DNA of 64,000 nt, taken from assembly GCA_021399445.1 (NCBI GenBank), contig JAJTUQ010000001.1, positions 7,378,001 through 7,442,000 of the forward strand, written 5' to 3'. Source of the stretch: Xylogone sp. PMI_703. Its lineage: Eukaryota > Ascomycota > Leotiomycetes. The position numbers and the translations under genes were made by a program. The notes below the pieces were generated by a model. It was not told where the DNA came from. It worked only from the letters and a program-made list of their open reading frames with translations, and did not search any database. Below are positions 14,740 to 25,325 of this stretch, in pieces (the stretch's first letter is position 1; each line of letters starts with the position of its first letter).

Positions 14740-17179
14740 ATGTCCTTGGTCTCTCCAACCCATTCCTCCTCCAGCAACTCACTACTTTCAAGCTCTGATC
14801 CTGCTCCTGCCCCCAACTCGACCACCGCTCTTCCTATTTCTGCTACGGCTGCTGCTACGACGGCTGCTACGGTTACTACTGCCACTACTTCTTTTCCCAT
14901 ATCCACCGCCACGACCTCAACTGCCACATCTGCCACAGCAGCACCAGCAGCGCTACTTTCTCCCGCTAACCTTCACCACCATCACCAGCCCCAACACCAA
15001 CCCCATCTACCACATCCACAACAACACTCGCAACAACACCCACCGCAACACCACGACGACACCGAAGCAAAGCTGAGCACGCTACTCGGTGCCTTCGCAG
15101 AGAGTCGCCAGACGTCTATGGACAGAAGTGCCTCCGAATACCCCAACTCTTCAGGTTTGCACTCGCCTTACCCACGCGCGTTGACCGAATCCCAATCTGA
15201 GAGATCTCCTGCAGATAACGCGTCTGCCGTCTCCTACACCTCGCAATCAGCTTCGTCTGCTGCTCCTGCGTCCGAGTACGGCGTCTACCCGGCGGCAGCG
15301 CGTGCAAGTGGTTATCCAGAACAAATTCAACGTCAATACCCTCCAGCGGGCAACCCTAGCGGTAGCAGCGGAAGTATGGCGCAACCAACAAGTCCGTCGT
15401 CCACACCTTTGCAAGATGGCCGTACAAACGGTCACCATCCCCAAATCAAATCTGACCCGGCTGTTCCTATAGATCCTTCCATCGCGGCCTCCAGCCCAAC
15501 CTACCCTCCCCAGCACGGAGGCCAGTACTCGCCCTACCCCCCGCAACAAGATATGCAGCACGGTTATCCCCCACAACATCCTGCTGGCGCGATGTACGCT
15601 CAACCCCGTCCCGATTGGGCGGGCTACGCCGGTCATCCTCAGCATGGCATGCCAGGTGGTTACGCAGTAAGTGGAGCCCAGACACCAACTTCAGCAGCAC
15701 CAGTTGGCGCGCGTCCCAGTCAAGTGAGTACTTTTTGTTTTTGATTTTGGGAGGAGATGGAAGACAAGAGAGAAGAGAGCGAAGAGACAACAATAAAAGG
15801 AAAAAATACAAGGGTAAATATGAAGGAGTGGGAGAAGAGGAAGAAACAAACTGAGGGCGTTTTTGTTGGTTCTACAAGAGCCTACATATGGACGCTCCGA
15901 TCATAAGAGTTGCCAAAAAGTTATAGTTTAGTTACTATAACTTTTAGCCTCTCTAGTCGGATTCGCGCCGCGCCTTTTGGTTTGTTATGAGCTATACTCC
16001 ACGGTTCTAAAACTACAAAGTTACGGGAGGGACTAGTGTCTTAGACGCGCATCTGCAAGAAGTGTCCTTTTTTTTAGCACCACATATTAATCTTCCCAAA
16101 AAAAAACAAAAACTTTTTGAAGAGCTGCTAATTATTAACAGCACCATCTGGCTCAGGTTTATTCCTTTGTCCCCATTCCTGGCGCCCAGCAGCATAAGCG
16201 ACCGCGACGACGATATGAGGAGATTGAGAGAATGTACAAGTGCGGATGGAACGGTTGCGAGAAGGCATACGGCACCCTGAACCATCTCAATGCCCACGTC
16301 ACTATGCAATCGCACGGCCAGAAGCGCACTCCAGAAGGTATGTCTTACTTTATTTCCGCGTGTCTTAACTTATTATTATTTTCTTTTCTTTTTTCCCTCT
16401 TGTGTCACCTTCCCCAAACGGCCCCAACAGCCCAGAGCGACCAGAAATGAAACAGAAGGAAAAAAAATACGTCTCGAGCGCAGCTTATATATGCCTCAAT
16501 TTTTATTTGACTATATATACCTTTCCCCAGTTCGATGTTTCACACCACACTTGCAGATGGCCTAGTCCGCCTAGTCGCATTTGCCGTTGCGATGGAGGGG
16601 TTGGATGGTCACTGTTGGCGTGGGAGCTAATTCTGACGAGGCGCGGCCTGGGGATGGCCTCAATCGTCTCGAACTAGCATGGGTCTACCAAACCTCTGGG
16701 TACCTCTCTGTGTAACGTCAGCCACGCTAACTTGTTATGTCTTAATATAGAGTTCAAGGAGATCCGCAAAGAATGGAAGGCACGAAAGAAGGAGGAGGAG
16801 AATCAACGAAAGGCTGAGGAAGAGCGTGCTCGTGCTGCTGCCGGTGCCTCTGCTGATGGCCAGAACCCGGCCGATCCATCTCAACCTCCCAGCGGCTACC
16901 AGCAACGATCCGTCCAGCTCCCGCCCATCGGCTACCAACCTGGCGCACAAGTCCCTGGTCAATATCAAGCACCGGCTGGCGGCGTACAGCAGCTGCAGGA
17001 GTATGGAAGCGGTCATCAGATGTACTCTGGTTACCCTGCTTCGCCATATGGTGCACCTAACCAGATGTATAGCCAACGTCATTAAGCCCCCATCTAAAGC
17101 TGCGGCAATAGACTCATCATACTGACTTCTTGACACAGATAACGGTGCCGCTCCTGCGCCCAAGTACGATCAACACTAG
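14740..17179 (+). CDS. con7: C2H2 zinc-finger transcription factor Con7
   Basis: Exons 14740-15723, 16157-16337, 16751-17077 and 17139-17179 give 510 aa. The first 330 residues are low complexity, rich in Ser/Thr/Ala, then His/Gln/Pro and Tyr-Pro-Pro repeats. Exon 2 encodes a basic segment (QQHKRPRRRYEEIERM) and a single C2H2 finger, CGWNGC then H and H with spacing C-x4-C-x12-H-x5-H, ending HGQKRTPE. It continues into a charged helix (FKEIRKEWKARKKEEE). This finger block is the signature of Con7, a regulator needed for conidial morphology and infection structures in Magnaporthe and widely conserved in filamentous ascomycetes. If the weak last intron (donor GTCATT at 17078) is not used, the protein ends at 17085 after SQRH. 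The spliced end, NGAAPAPKYDQH, looks more like a genuine C-terminus. Introns 1 and 2 are unusually long (433 and 413 nt). Confidence 0.88.
15917..15946. repeat. Perfect 12-bp inverted repeat (hairpin) in con7 intron 1
   Basis: AAAAGTTATAGT at 15917-15928 is followed by a 6-base loop and its exact reverse complement at 15935-15946. It lies inside the 433-nt first intron and could fold in the pre-mRNA. Confidence 0.85.
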
Positions 17180-18399
17180 AAGGTTTTAAGCAATTTGTCC
17201 GTTCCCCAGAATATTTTCTCGACCCCATCTCGAATATGAACCAAAAAAGAGAAGCCGTCGGAATTTCTTCTGTCGATTTGTTCGGACCTTGCGGAGGATT
17301 GTTTCATTGTTCACTATGGGCTGGCGAAACATGTATCATACGGGCCGCTGATTGCATTTTCCTCGGTGTTGTCCATATGAAAAAAAATTCCTTTCCTCGT
17401 TGATGTTTTTCTTTTTTCCCGTTACTCGTTACTAGACGTTCTGCGTTCTCATATGCGGTTCAGTACCGTCACCATCCCCAAGAAGAAATGATTTGCATGG
17501 CTGTTGATGACCCCTTCTCCACTTTTTCATGGTGTTTTTCTCTGACATTCTCGAACGATAAACATCGGATCTGGTGGTTTCTGGTTGGTTTTTTCGGAGG
17601 GGGATTGAGGGTATTCGGGGATAACTTTGAGAATTGTATTGGGAGGTGGGCTGGTTTGGCTGCATTGTCTGGTTGTTTTTTCCACTCGTCGCAACACTCG
17701 GTTTTACGTCTTTTCTTCCTTTTTTTTTACAAACGCACATATCGACTCTCTTCGACCTTGACATGGCTTTGCTGTGGAGTAGCTTGCTCTCTTTTTGCTT
17801 GCTTATCCTCTTGTCTCTGGTCTGTCATTTCGGTTATCGTTTACTGGATCATTCCTTCTCTTTGCTTGCCAATTTCATGCGGGCTATTTAAGATGGGAAT
17901 CTCAGCTAGATGTGCCTTTTTCGACAGAATCAGCAGATGTGCAGGTATATGATCATTCGGCCGAAACGCAGTATATCAGTGTCAACTTCTCGATGGGGTG
18001 GGGAACAAAGGGGGAAGAGATGGATTGTTGAAAAATTGGGATGGAAATTTCTATCACTTTTTTTATGGGTGTCTTTCTTTTCTATGTCGATTCTTTTTTA
18101 TCATTGGTCCTCCCACCATCGAGAATGTTTGTCGTTTTTTCTAACCCTGATTTTTTCCAATATGAGAGAAAGACTGCGAACAATGTCCCCCTGAAACAGA
18201 AAGTGATAACGGAAACAATATTACACTTTTAATGCATTTGCATGTGGTTAGGCGCTTTTAGGCTTCCCTACACCTTAGGAATAATGAAATGGAATGCATT
18301 TGAAATTATGTTCATGATGTGCTGTAGTATGAGGATTTTGTGATTTGTGCTTCTAATATGGACATCTGGGAGGTGATCTAAGAGGTTGAGGATACTAGT
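17180..18399. other. con7 3' region and AT-rich spacer
   Basis: The stretch is T-rich with many TTTTTC runs and no supported gene. Its first few hundred bases are likely the con7 3' untranslated region. Open frames here encode Phe/Leu/Ser-rich random peptides. Confidence 0.5.
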
Positions 18400-18599
18400 A
18401 ATTGCTCAACATAGCTGTATACGCAGACGGAGTAAATCAAAGGTAATCCTGTTCTATTACCTATTAAGCAATAACTGTTGGCCGACCTAAAGGTTTCAAA
18501 TACGAGTATGTATCCCTTTCTATTATTCACTGTTCGAAAGCCAGTTCCCTTCTCTACCCTCTGCTCCATCTAAACCCCTATTTTCAAGTCTCAAGTCCT

Positions 18600-18970
18600 G
18601 GGCCCTATATACTTCCTCCAAGTCATCCATGTCTCTTATAAACAGCTGTCTTCTAGTCTCAAGTCCCGAATCCATATTACAAGCCTGGCTACCTTCTAGA
18701 GAGCTCGGTACACAGGCACGTCATCCATACATGAAACCTCTCGAATACTTCTCTAAGTGCTGTAGGTGCTCCTCGAATGTTTCACTTGCAATGATGATAT
18801 CATGGATGTAACCCCTTGCACACTTGAGTATTGTATCCATTTGTCTCTGGACGTATGCGACTGAATTTTTGTATCCCATGATTATAACAGTTGAACGTCT
18901 CTTACTCGCGACGAGAGACCACTGTGAAGAATTGACTTGAGTCAAGGTGTACTTGTCACTGATAGTAGAA
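18600..18970 (-). mobile_element. Decayed Ty3/gypsy-type reverse transcriptase fragment
   Basis: The minus strand from 18945 to 18721 reads a reverse-transcriptase segment: TVIIMGYKNSVAYVQRQMD, then ARGYIHDIIIASETFEEHLQ and HLEKYSRG. The YxDD catalytic box is altered to YIHD. The pattern (GYKNS-AYVQRQ-D, then A-YVDDIVI, then EEHL-HL) is that of Ty3/gypsy polyproteins. No long terminal repeats, integrase or RNase H could be found around it, and stops cut the frame on both sides. The region to about 19650 is AT-rich and may contain more debris of the same or another element. It is a relic, probably damaged by repeat-induced point mutation. Confidence 0.7.
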
Positions 18971-19753
18971 ACTGGATTCGTCCATTACGCTGATGAACCT
19001 CTTAGATTTGCATAGCTCGACGATATCTGACTACAAAGGCACTGGATATGTCCAGGATCACACATTACACTCACCATGAGGCTGTAATGTTGAAGCATAG
19101 AATATACAGAGTCTTGGATCTTGCTTTTTCGGAGTTTGTCTTCAGAAGCTCTAATTTTCGCGGCTATTTGAAGGGCAGATACATGTCGGCTGGTAGGCGG
19201 ACGAATGTAACTTGCAGAATGAGTAGCGATCTGCTACAACCAGCAAGAGGGCTTATAGAGCCTGTAGAACTACTAATGTTCTGAGATCAGAGTTAGGTGA
19301 TGCATCTCATCCGAACGAGTGGGATACAAGATTCCGTATAGCCCAAATAGCTGTCTCATTTCGAGAGGTAGATGCACCAGGACTGATGTTAATCCCTCAG
19401 CTTCTCGACAGCCAAGTCTGTATAAAAGGCCAGGTCGAACTCGGGACCTTGAGGGCCGAAATCTGCGCGTGGGCGATCCTGCCACAGGGCTTGTAAGAGA
19501 AGAAACTGGGATTGCTGTGCGTGCGATGTGGACTGGTGATCACGGTGTTCTGTTAATAAAGATATTGTTAGTTGGAGAGGCTGTATAGGTCCAAAGCAAG
19601 AAGCCTATTTGCCGAATACGAAGCAGAAGAGAAGACCGATAGACTATGAACGAGTCACTGCTACCTTAGCTAGCTGAAGCTGCTATGAGCGGCTGTCTTA
19701 TCTCATCTCCATCTCATCACAGCTCAGCTCAAGCAAACCCAATTATCATAAAT
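18971..19753. other. AT-rich region, possible further transposon debris
   Basis: No intact gene is visible. Broken frames on both strands lack recognisable motifs. The position beside the reverse-transcriptase relic suggests more element sequence, but no specific family can be named. Confidence 0.35.
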
Positions 19754-21041
19754 CTATGCAATAAGAGGTCCCAGACGAGTGAATAATTCTGTCTCCATCC
19801 TCTCGGCAGCGTCAGGGTTTGTCATTATTTCTCCAATGTCATCAGGGCCAAGATCATGTTCCCAGCTCTGTTCAACTGCATTACCCCTCAAGTTGGCTAA
19901 GAGGCACATGCGGAGGTGCCAGCGTAGAAGATTTGCACTGATTCGATGATTGGGATTCTCGGGATTCAGAGCTGTTTCTCTGAGGCAAACGTCTCCGTAT
20001 TCATCTTCTTCACCGAAGTAGATATCTTGAAATCAGCCTGTCATAAGCGTCAGAGATATGTAGCATCCATTAGACTTCTTGAAATCCAGAATTTGAAAAC
20101 AGAAAGAAAGAAGACAGAAAAGGAAAGGGGAAAAATGGATGCAGCAAAATCTTAATCTAACTTCACTAACTAGAGGAAATATTCACTCACGTCCGGGTCC
20201 ACCCCAACGACAAATATATCCCAGAGAACATGCATGGTTCTTGAACGAAGAAGACCATTTTGCAATGAGTACAGACCTGTCTCTCCGATCACCTCTGGCC
20301 CAGACGTGTCAGTGATCCAGTGCCTATAACCCATATCATCCCACTCATTCACTCGAGCCACAGGATAGATATGAGCTGCATCTAGGCCTTCATAATACTT
20401 GAACCTTTTATTAGTGATTGCACATCTTTGGTCTCTCTCTCTGAGGCCTTGTCGAAAGTGATCTTGCTTGGAGAATGTTAGCAGTGGCATATTGTGAAAT
20501 GTGAAGGCTAAAAAGTGTACTAGATGATTGCTGTCTCGAGAGACATTTGATGACGGCGTTCTTGTGATAACACGGCGAGGCGGGGTATCAGGCGATAGGT
20601 CGACTTTAATTGGGTTCCCATCTATTATCAATCGAATGGTGAATATTCAATAGAAAAGTTAAGTTTGTAGCACACTCACCCAAACCCATTATGACGTAGT
20701 TACCTGCATCAACCAGAGAATATTCTCCGTCTCGCAGCTGATCACTAGTCGTACCATCAGGCTGCAACCGAAATATCGCCCATTGAGTCTGTGGAGGGAC
20801 AAATATAAAGACCATACTACAGTACCGGTAAAGCATTGCAGCAGTGATGTACCTCTCATGATCCCGGATCTTCAAACCTGTATGTGGTAAACTTTCTGTG
20901 TTAGTTACCAAAACAAACAAAACAAAGCATGGGATCTTGAACGTCAGTGAGTGATTGACCTCCTAGTATTCTGCCTCCGTCGTCGTAGAGAAGCAAATTT
21001 CGATCGAGATCTTTGGGTGCTTCTAGTTGTCGTTGGGGCAT
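19754..21041 (-). CDS. Fungal HNH-nuclease-domain protein
   Basis: Four exons on the minus strand (21041-20960, 20895-20680, 20621-20187, 20025-19754) give 334 aa. The N-terminal half includes RNLLLYDDGGRILGG and a beta-rich stretch (YITAAMLYRYC; WAIFRLQPDG). The middle has the HNH-like core: CAITNKR, then LDAAHIYPVARVNEWDDMGY, then GLYSLQNGLLRSRTMHVLWD. The C-terminus (SANLLRWHLRMCLLANLRG, then DDIGEIM) matches the usual end of the HNH family expanded in filamentous fungi. The biological role of this family is not known; nuclease activity is inferred from the domain only. The last intron (donor GTGAAT, acceptor TTTCAAG) is the least certain, though it alone restores the conserved C-terminal frame. 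The gene borders transposon remnants, a common setting for this expanded family. Confidence 0.75.
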
Positions 21042-22144
21042 TTTATTATAGTGAGCTACGTAATGATATGATACTTATGTATATGAAGGAGTCAACTCTT
21101 TCCCTTGGGAGGTAGAAGAGCTAAGTCACCTGCGTAGAATTAGTGTTAGGTACTTGATGAATTTGAGAAGCTTATCTTTTCATATATTCACTGCTGGATT
21201 CTTAGTGCTTTTCCTAAGTCACGCATGATATTCAATCAATGCTAGATTGGTGAATACAGTAATACATGAGATGGCACAAGAGAAGGAAGCTCAAGGCCGG
21301 TGAGATCCTCCATCTGACCATTAGACTCAAAAATATTTCCGTAGCTGGAAGGCTTGACGGTGAATAGCTCCAGTGAATCTTACATGGGGGCTTCAAAGTT
21401 GCTAAAAGCCTAGTAGTACTCGAACTAAGTATTAAGCCAAGGTTAACCCCTCGGCAGATCCCGAGATGTAAACAGCTTCTTATTCCCTGATATATCTTAT
21501 CTATTATTGCACTTTTCTATGTATTGAACTCCCATGCTCCCCATATTTGAAGCCCCTTTTGGTTCTCTTGTTATTCCTCGTTTTCTCTTGCCGATCGCTT
21601 CATGTCAAATGAAAGCCTCGGAAGCAAGCAACAAAAAAGCCATTAACCTCTTCATTCATGATGCCAACTATCGTTCCTGCAGACATGATGTTATCCTATC
21701 GAGAAACAAGTGCGAACCTCGAGACACATCCCAGAATACAAAAGACAAATAAGCAGTCCGGTCTTTAGCCACTGAAGTGTGTCCTCATTCATATATATTT
21801 GATTACTCCAATATTCCAGTCCCATATCCATGTCGAACCCCATAGTAAAATACCATAGCCAAATTCACAAGAAGTAGGATCCTATACATCATCCCATATT
21901 TGTCCAAAAAGAGCTAGAACCAAGCATTGTGAGCCAAACCATGAACAACACCTTGCGAATAAGAGTAGTAAGAACGAAGTATAACGGCCGGAAAAGGAAG
22001 TGTGTGAGACTAGTCAGTGAAAAAGCACTTTTGGATAACCATAGCCAGTCCGAACCAATGCGCCTGATCCTGAATTTTGTTTTGTGTTGTTTGATTAGGG
22101 AAATAAAATAAAAGAAGGCAGTTAAGAGGGGGCGAAATGTAGTT
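21042..22144. other. Intergenic region between the HNH gene and the Pumilio gene
   Basis: AT-rich with no supported gene. It holds the promoter side of the HNH gene and the 3' untranslated region of the Pumilio gene. Confidence 0.5.
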
Positions 22145-25100
22145 TTAAGAGCCAGAAACAAGGATATCCGGCCTCTCCTTCTCGTCACCACAGTTGATTT
22201 TATCTTTATCGTTCTCCAACTTGATTCGGCTGCCTACTTCAGTGGGACCATCTATAGTACTGACACTTGTGCTGGGGAGGCTGCTACTTTGTGGCGTATT
22301 ATCCCCATTTGTCAATGACGGCGTTGCAATTTCAATCGGCAGTGACTGAGTCTGAGTTGGGGGAGTTGCAGCAGAAGTAGAAGATTGCGACTGTTGGTTG
22401 TTGTATGGCTGACCAGCGTATATCACCTTTTCCATGGCTGCAATTTGTTTGCCGTAGCTGTACTTTTTCAGGGCGCTAAGCTGGGGTTTGATTTCCTCGA
22501 TGAAAGCGTCACGATCCGCACCTTTGAGTTGGCCCAGGAGTTTTTCTAAAATAACGGGGTTAGCGAAGCAAGGCAAAAACAATGAATCTGATGAGCTTAC
22601 GGATGACATAGTTGCCATACTGATCCTTCATGAGTAGCTGCAGAGGACTCGATCCATCACTGTGTAGAGCTGTCAATTGCGCAACAATCGCTTGGCGCTG
22701 CTCATCCGTGCCAAACTGGATGCTCTTCTCGACTACATTAGAGGCAAACTTATGTTTTGATAATGCCAGTAGCTGAGCCGTTACAATAGAGATGATCTTT
22801 GCACGATCTTCTGGTTTCCCATGTTGTATGACATGCTGCGTGACATAGTTGCCGTACTGATCAGTTATCAACATCGAAGCACATTGATGTAATTCCTCAA
22901 GTACGACCGCTTGGTCTTTTGGTGTGCAGTATTCCAACATCCGCTGAATAACTCGGCAGCCGTATGGATGGGTAGCCAGAGTGTGTACCTGACCTTTGAA
23001 GGCATCCATTATGAATTGGATATGCTCTGTTGGGACTCGTTCGATTGCCTTCTGGACAACATGGTTGCCGTGTTGATCTTTTACGCACTTAAGGATATCT
23101 ACCTGAAGTTCTCTAACGAGTTCTGCTTGCTGGTCGGCCAGTACATGCTCAAGAGCCTAGTACAGTCAGCCACTTCGCACTTTTGCCCAACTATGAGTCA
23201 GCTTACCTTTTGCACAACTCGACAACCGTATGGTTGCAAAGACAGGTCGTTGACATGGTTTCGCATCTGCTCCGCCAATACACGCTTCTGGACCTGATTA
23301 CCATGCTCGAATAATTTTTGAATGACATAATTGCCAAAAACGTCAGTCATCAACTGCAATGCATTAGGTTGTATCTCCCTGAAAACCTGATCTTTCTCAT
23401 CGCTATTAGCCGTTTCTAGTTTTTGCTGGATAAATCTAGAGCCATGTTGGTCACCACTGAACTCGACAATGTGGTTGTAAATGTCCTGGGGTCTGATTAG
23501 CGAGACGTGATATAAACTTTAGTGAATGGCTCTCTCCTACCTTCAGCTCGTATCTTTTTGTAGATTTTGAGTTGGAACGGAATTCTTCTAGTAATGCACT
23601 TCTCACACCTAAACCAACATCCGTGTCCCGTGACGGACGAGCAGGAACAAATTGCATAGGGCTGAAAGGAGGAATCGAGGCACCATATCCGTACTGGACG
23701 TTTTGAGTCCTGAAATTCTGGAGAGTATAATCGAAAAGATGTGGTGGCGGGTACTGGCCATGAAAATTATTGGCATAAAGTAGGGATTGCTGCTGAGCTA
23801 GCTGCAAATTTTGAAGCCGTCTGTCCAGCTCATTATGGCCTTGTGACAGCCGAGGATCCCTCGAACTGGGGCGGTATATCTGCTCTGAACTAACCGGTGG
23901 AGTTCCTCCCACAGAGTAGAATTTAGGGCTGTGCATCACGCGGCGATAATCACTCATCGCGGGAGATGCGGAACCGGGGTCTCCAAATCGAAGCGGCTTG
24001 TTGAAATTCACTTGCTCAGCAAATGGTTGTGCTGTAATATTGTCGTAGTTACCAAGTGTCTTCATGCCTCCAGAGACATCAGACCACATCGGTGATCCTG
24101 CGTTTAGTTGATTCGCATGCGTAAGCGTGGACTGGCCAGGAGAGTATGCTGGATCTATGCCACTATCCATCTGGGTCGAGACACGACGTTCAGTGCTGTC
24201 ATGGAAACCAAACTTGGTGAATTTCTCTCTCAATTCTGCCTCTTGTGCCGAATTTCCTAAATCATTAAATTTCTGCCCGTTGGGTTGTATGGGGAAATTA
24301 GTCGAAATGCCGGATATTGATGGCCGTTGGGAATGGATAGAGCTCGTAGGTGTATGGTGGCTAATAGATCCAAAATGTGGGTTGTGACCTGCAAATGTAA
24401 GGCCAATGGGTATGGCGCTGTTCATGCCAGAATCCGACGCTCGCGATGGCGGCATGCTGCTATCTCTCGAGGCAGCGCCGCTAATTCTGAGTAGCCCTCC
24501 ATTTTGAGAAGCGGCCCCCTCAGCGCGGGGATTAAATGGCCTGGCTGATAATAGGTCGACTTCATAACCGTTGTCCGTCTGTCCTGAGTTCTCCTTGTCA
24601 TCACTGAATCCACCAAATGAGAGCCTTTGCGTGAACTTAACGGCGGGATCGAGGGTGCTCTTTGATTGTGTCCTGCTGAAACTGCTTGCTTGTCCATGGC
24701 CGATAGGTGGTCGAGTTTGTGCATACTGGTTCTGGATTTCTAGCAATGTCTGTGAGCTCGCACCGCTTATGCTGTTGCGTACTCGGGCCGGCGAGGTGCT
24801 TCCACTATGGGAAGATTGGAGCGTGGGAGATGTGGTGTCTGGGTGATTCCACGGCCGGGAGGAACCCCAAGGGTGCTCTGCCTCCGACGATGCTGCTAAG
24901 GCACCCGATCCAGTAGGTGCTTCTGATAAACCATCTTTATCTGCAGTTGAACTGATATCAGCAACCACCAGGTGCTCTCTGCCTGGGACCGGCCTACCAC
25001 GAGTGCGAGACGCATCTCGAATATTGTTTGCAAACCCGCTGCCTATGGCAGCATTACTTCCCCAAATGCCACTGGATGCCTGCCAGGACGTGCCGTTTCC

Positions 25101-25325
25101 GAAAGATTGGCCCAGCGTAGAGGGTTGCGAGGCTCGATGTTCGCTGTTATGTCGACTGCCTGAATTCGAATTCAAGTCTCCAAATCGGGTGGGTCGGGCC
25201 TGAATGAGATAACGGTCAGCGTGGGGTAATGTCAAAAGAAGGAAAACAAGTTTTGAGGAAATGTTGCGGGTACTCACAGCACTTGTCATAGCGCCAGACG
25301 ACCTGTTCGCGGTGGCTGAAGACAT
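22145..25325 (-). CDS. Pumilio-family RNA-binding protein (Puf3-type)
   Basis: Five exons on the minus strand (25325-25278, 25199-23541, 23485-23207, 23156-22601, 22545-22145) give 980 aa. Residues 1 to about 570 are disordered, rich in Ser, Gly, Asn and Gln. The C-terminal third holds eight Puf repeats whose base-contacting positions are visible in order: HGSRFIQ, GNYVIQ, GCRVVQ, GNHVVQ, GCRVIQ, GNYVTQ, ASNVVE, GNYVIQ. Under the published Puf code this is SR-Q, NY-Q, CR-Q, NH-Q, CR-Q, NY-Q, SN-E, NY-Q, which reads as UGUAUAUA in the RNA. This is the classic Puf3/Pumilio site. Such proteins bind 3' untranslated regions and repress or localise mRNAs; yeast Puf3 controls mitochondrial-protein mRNAs. 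A Ser/Gln/Pro/Thr-rich tail follows the repeats. Two introns split the repeat domain. Confidence 0.93.

Noticed and set aside
14682..14936. Valine/alanine-rich frame opposite the start of con7
   Set aside because: It is the antisense shadow of the Thr/Ala-rich N-terminus of Con7.
19420..19460. Sequence resembling a tRNA T-loop (GTCGAACTCGGGACC)
   Set aside because: No paired T-stem, anticodon arm or acceptor stem can be built around it.
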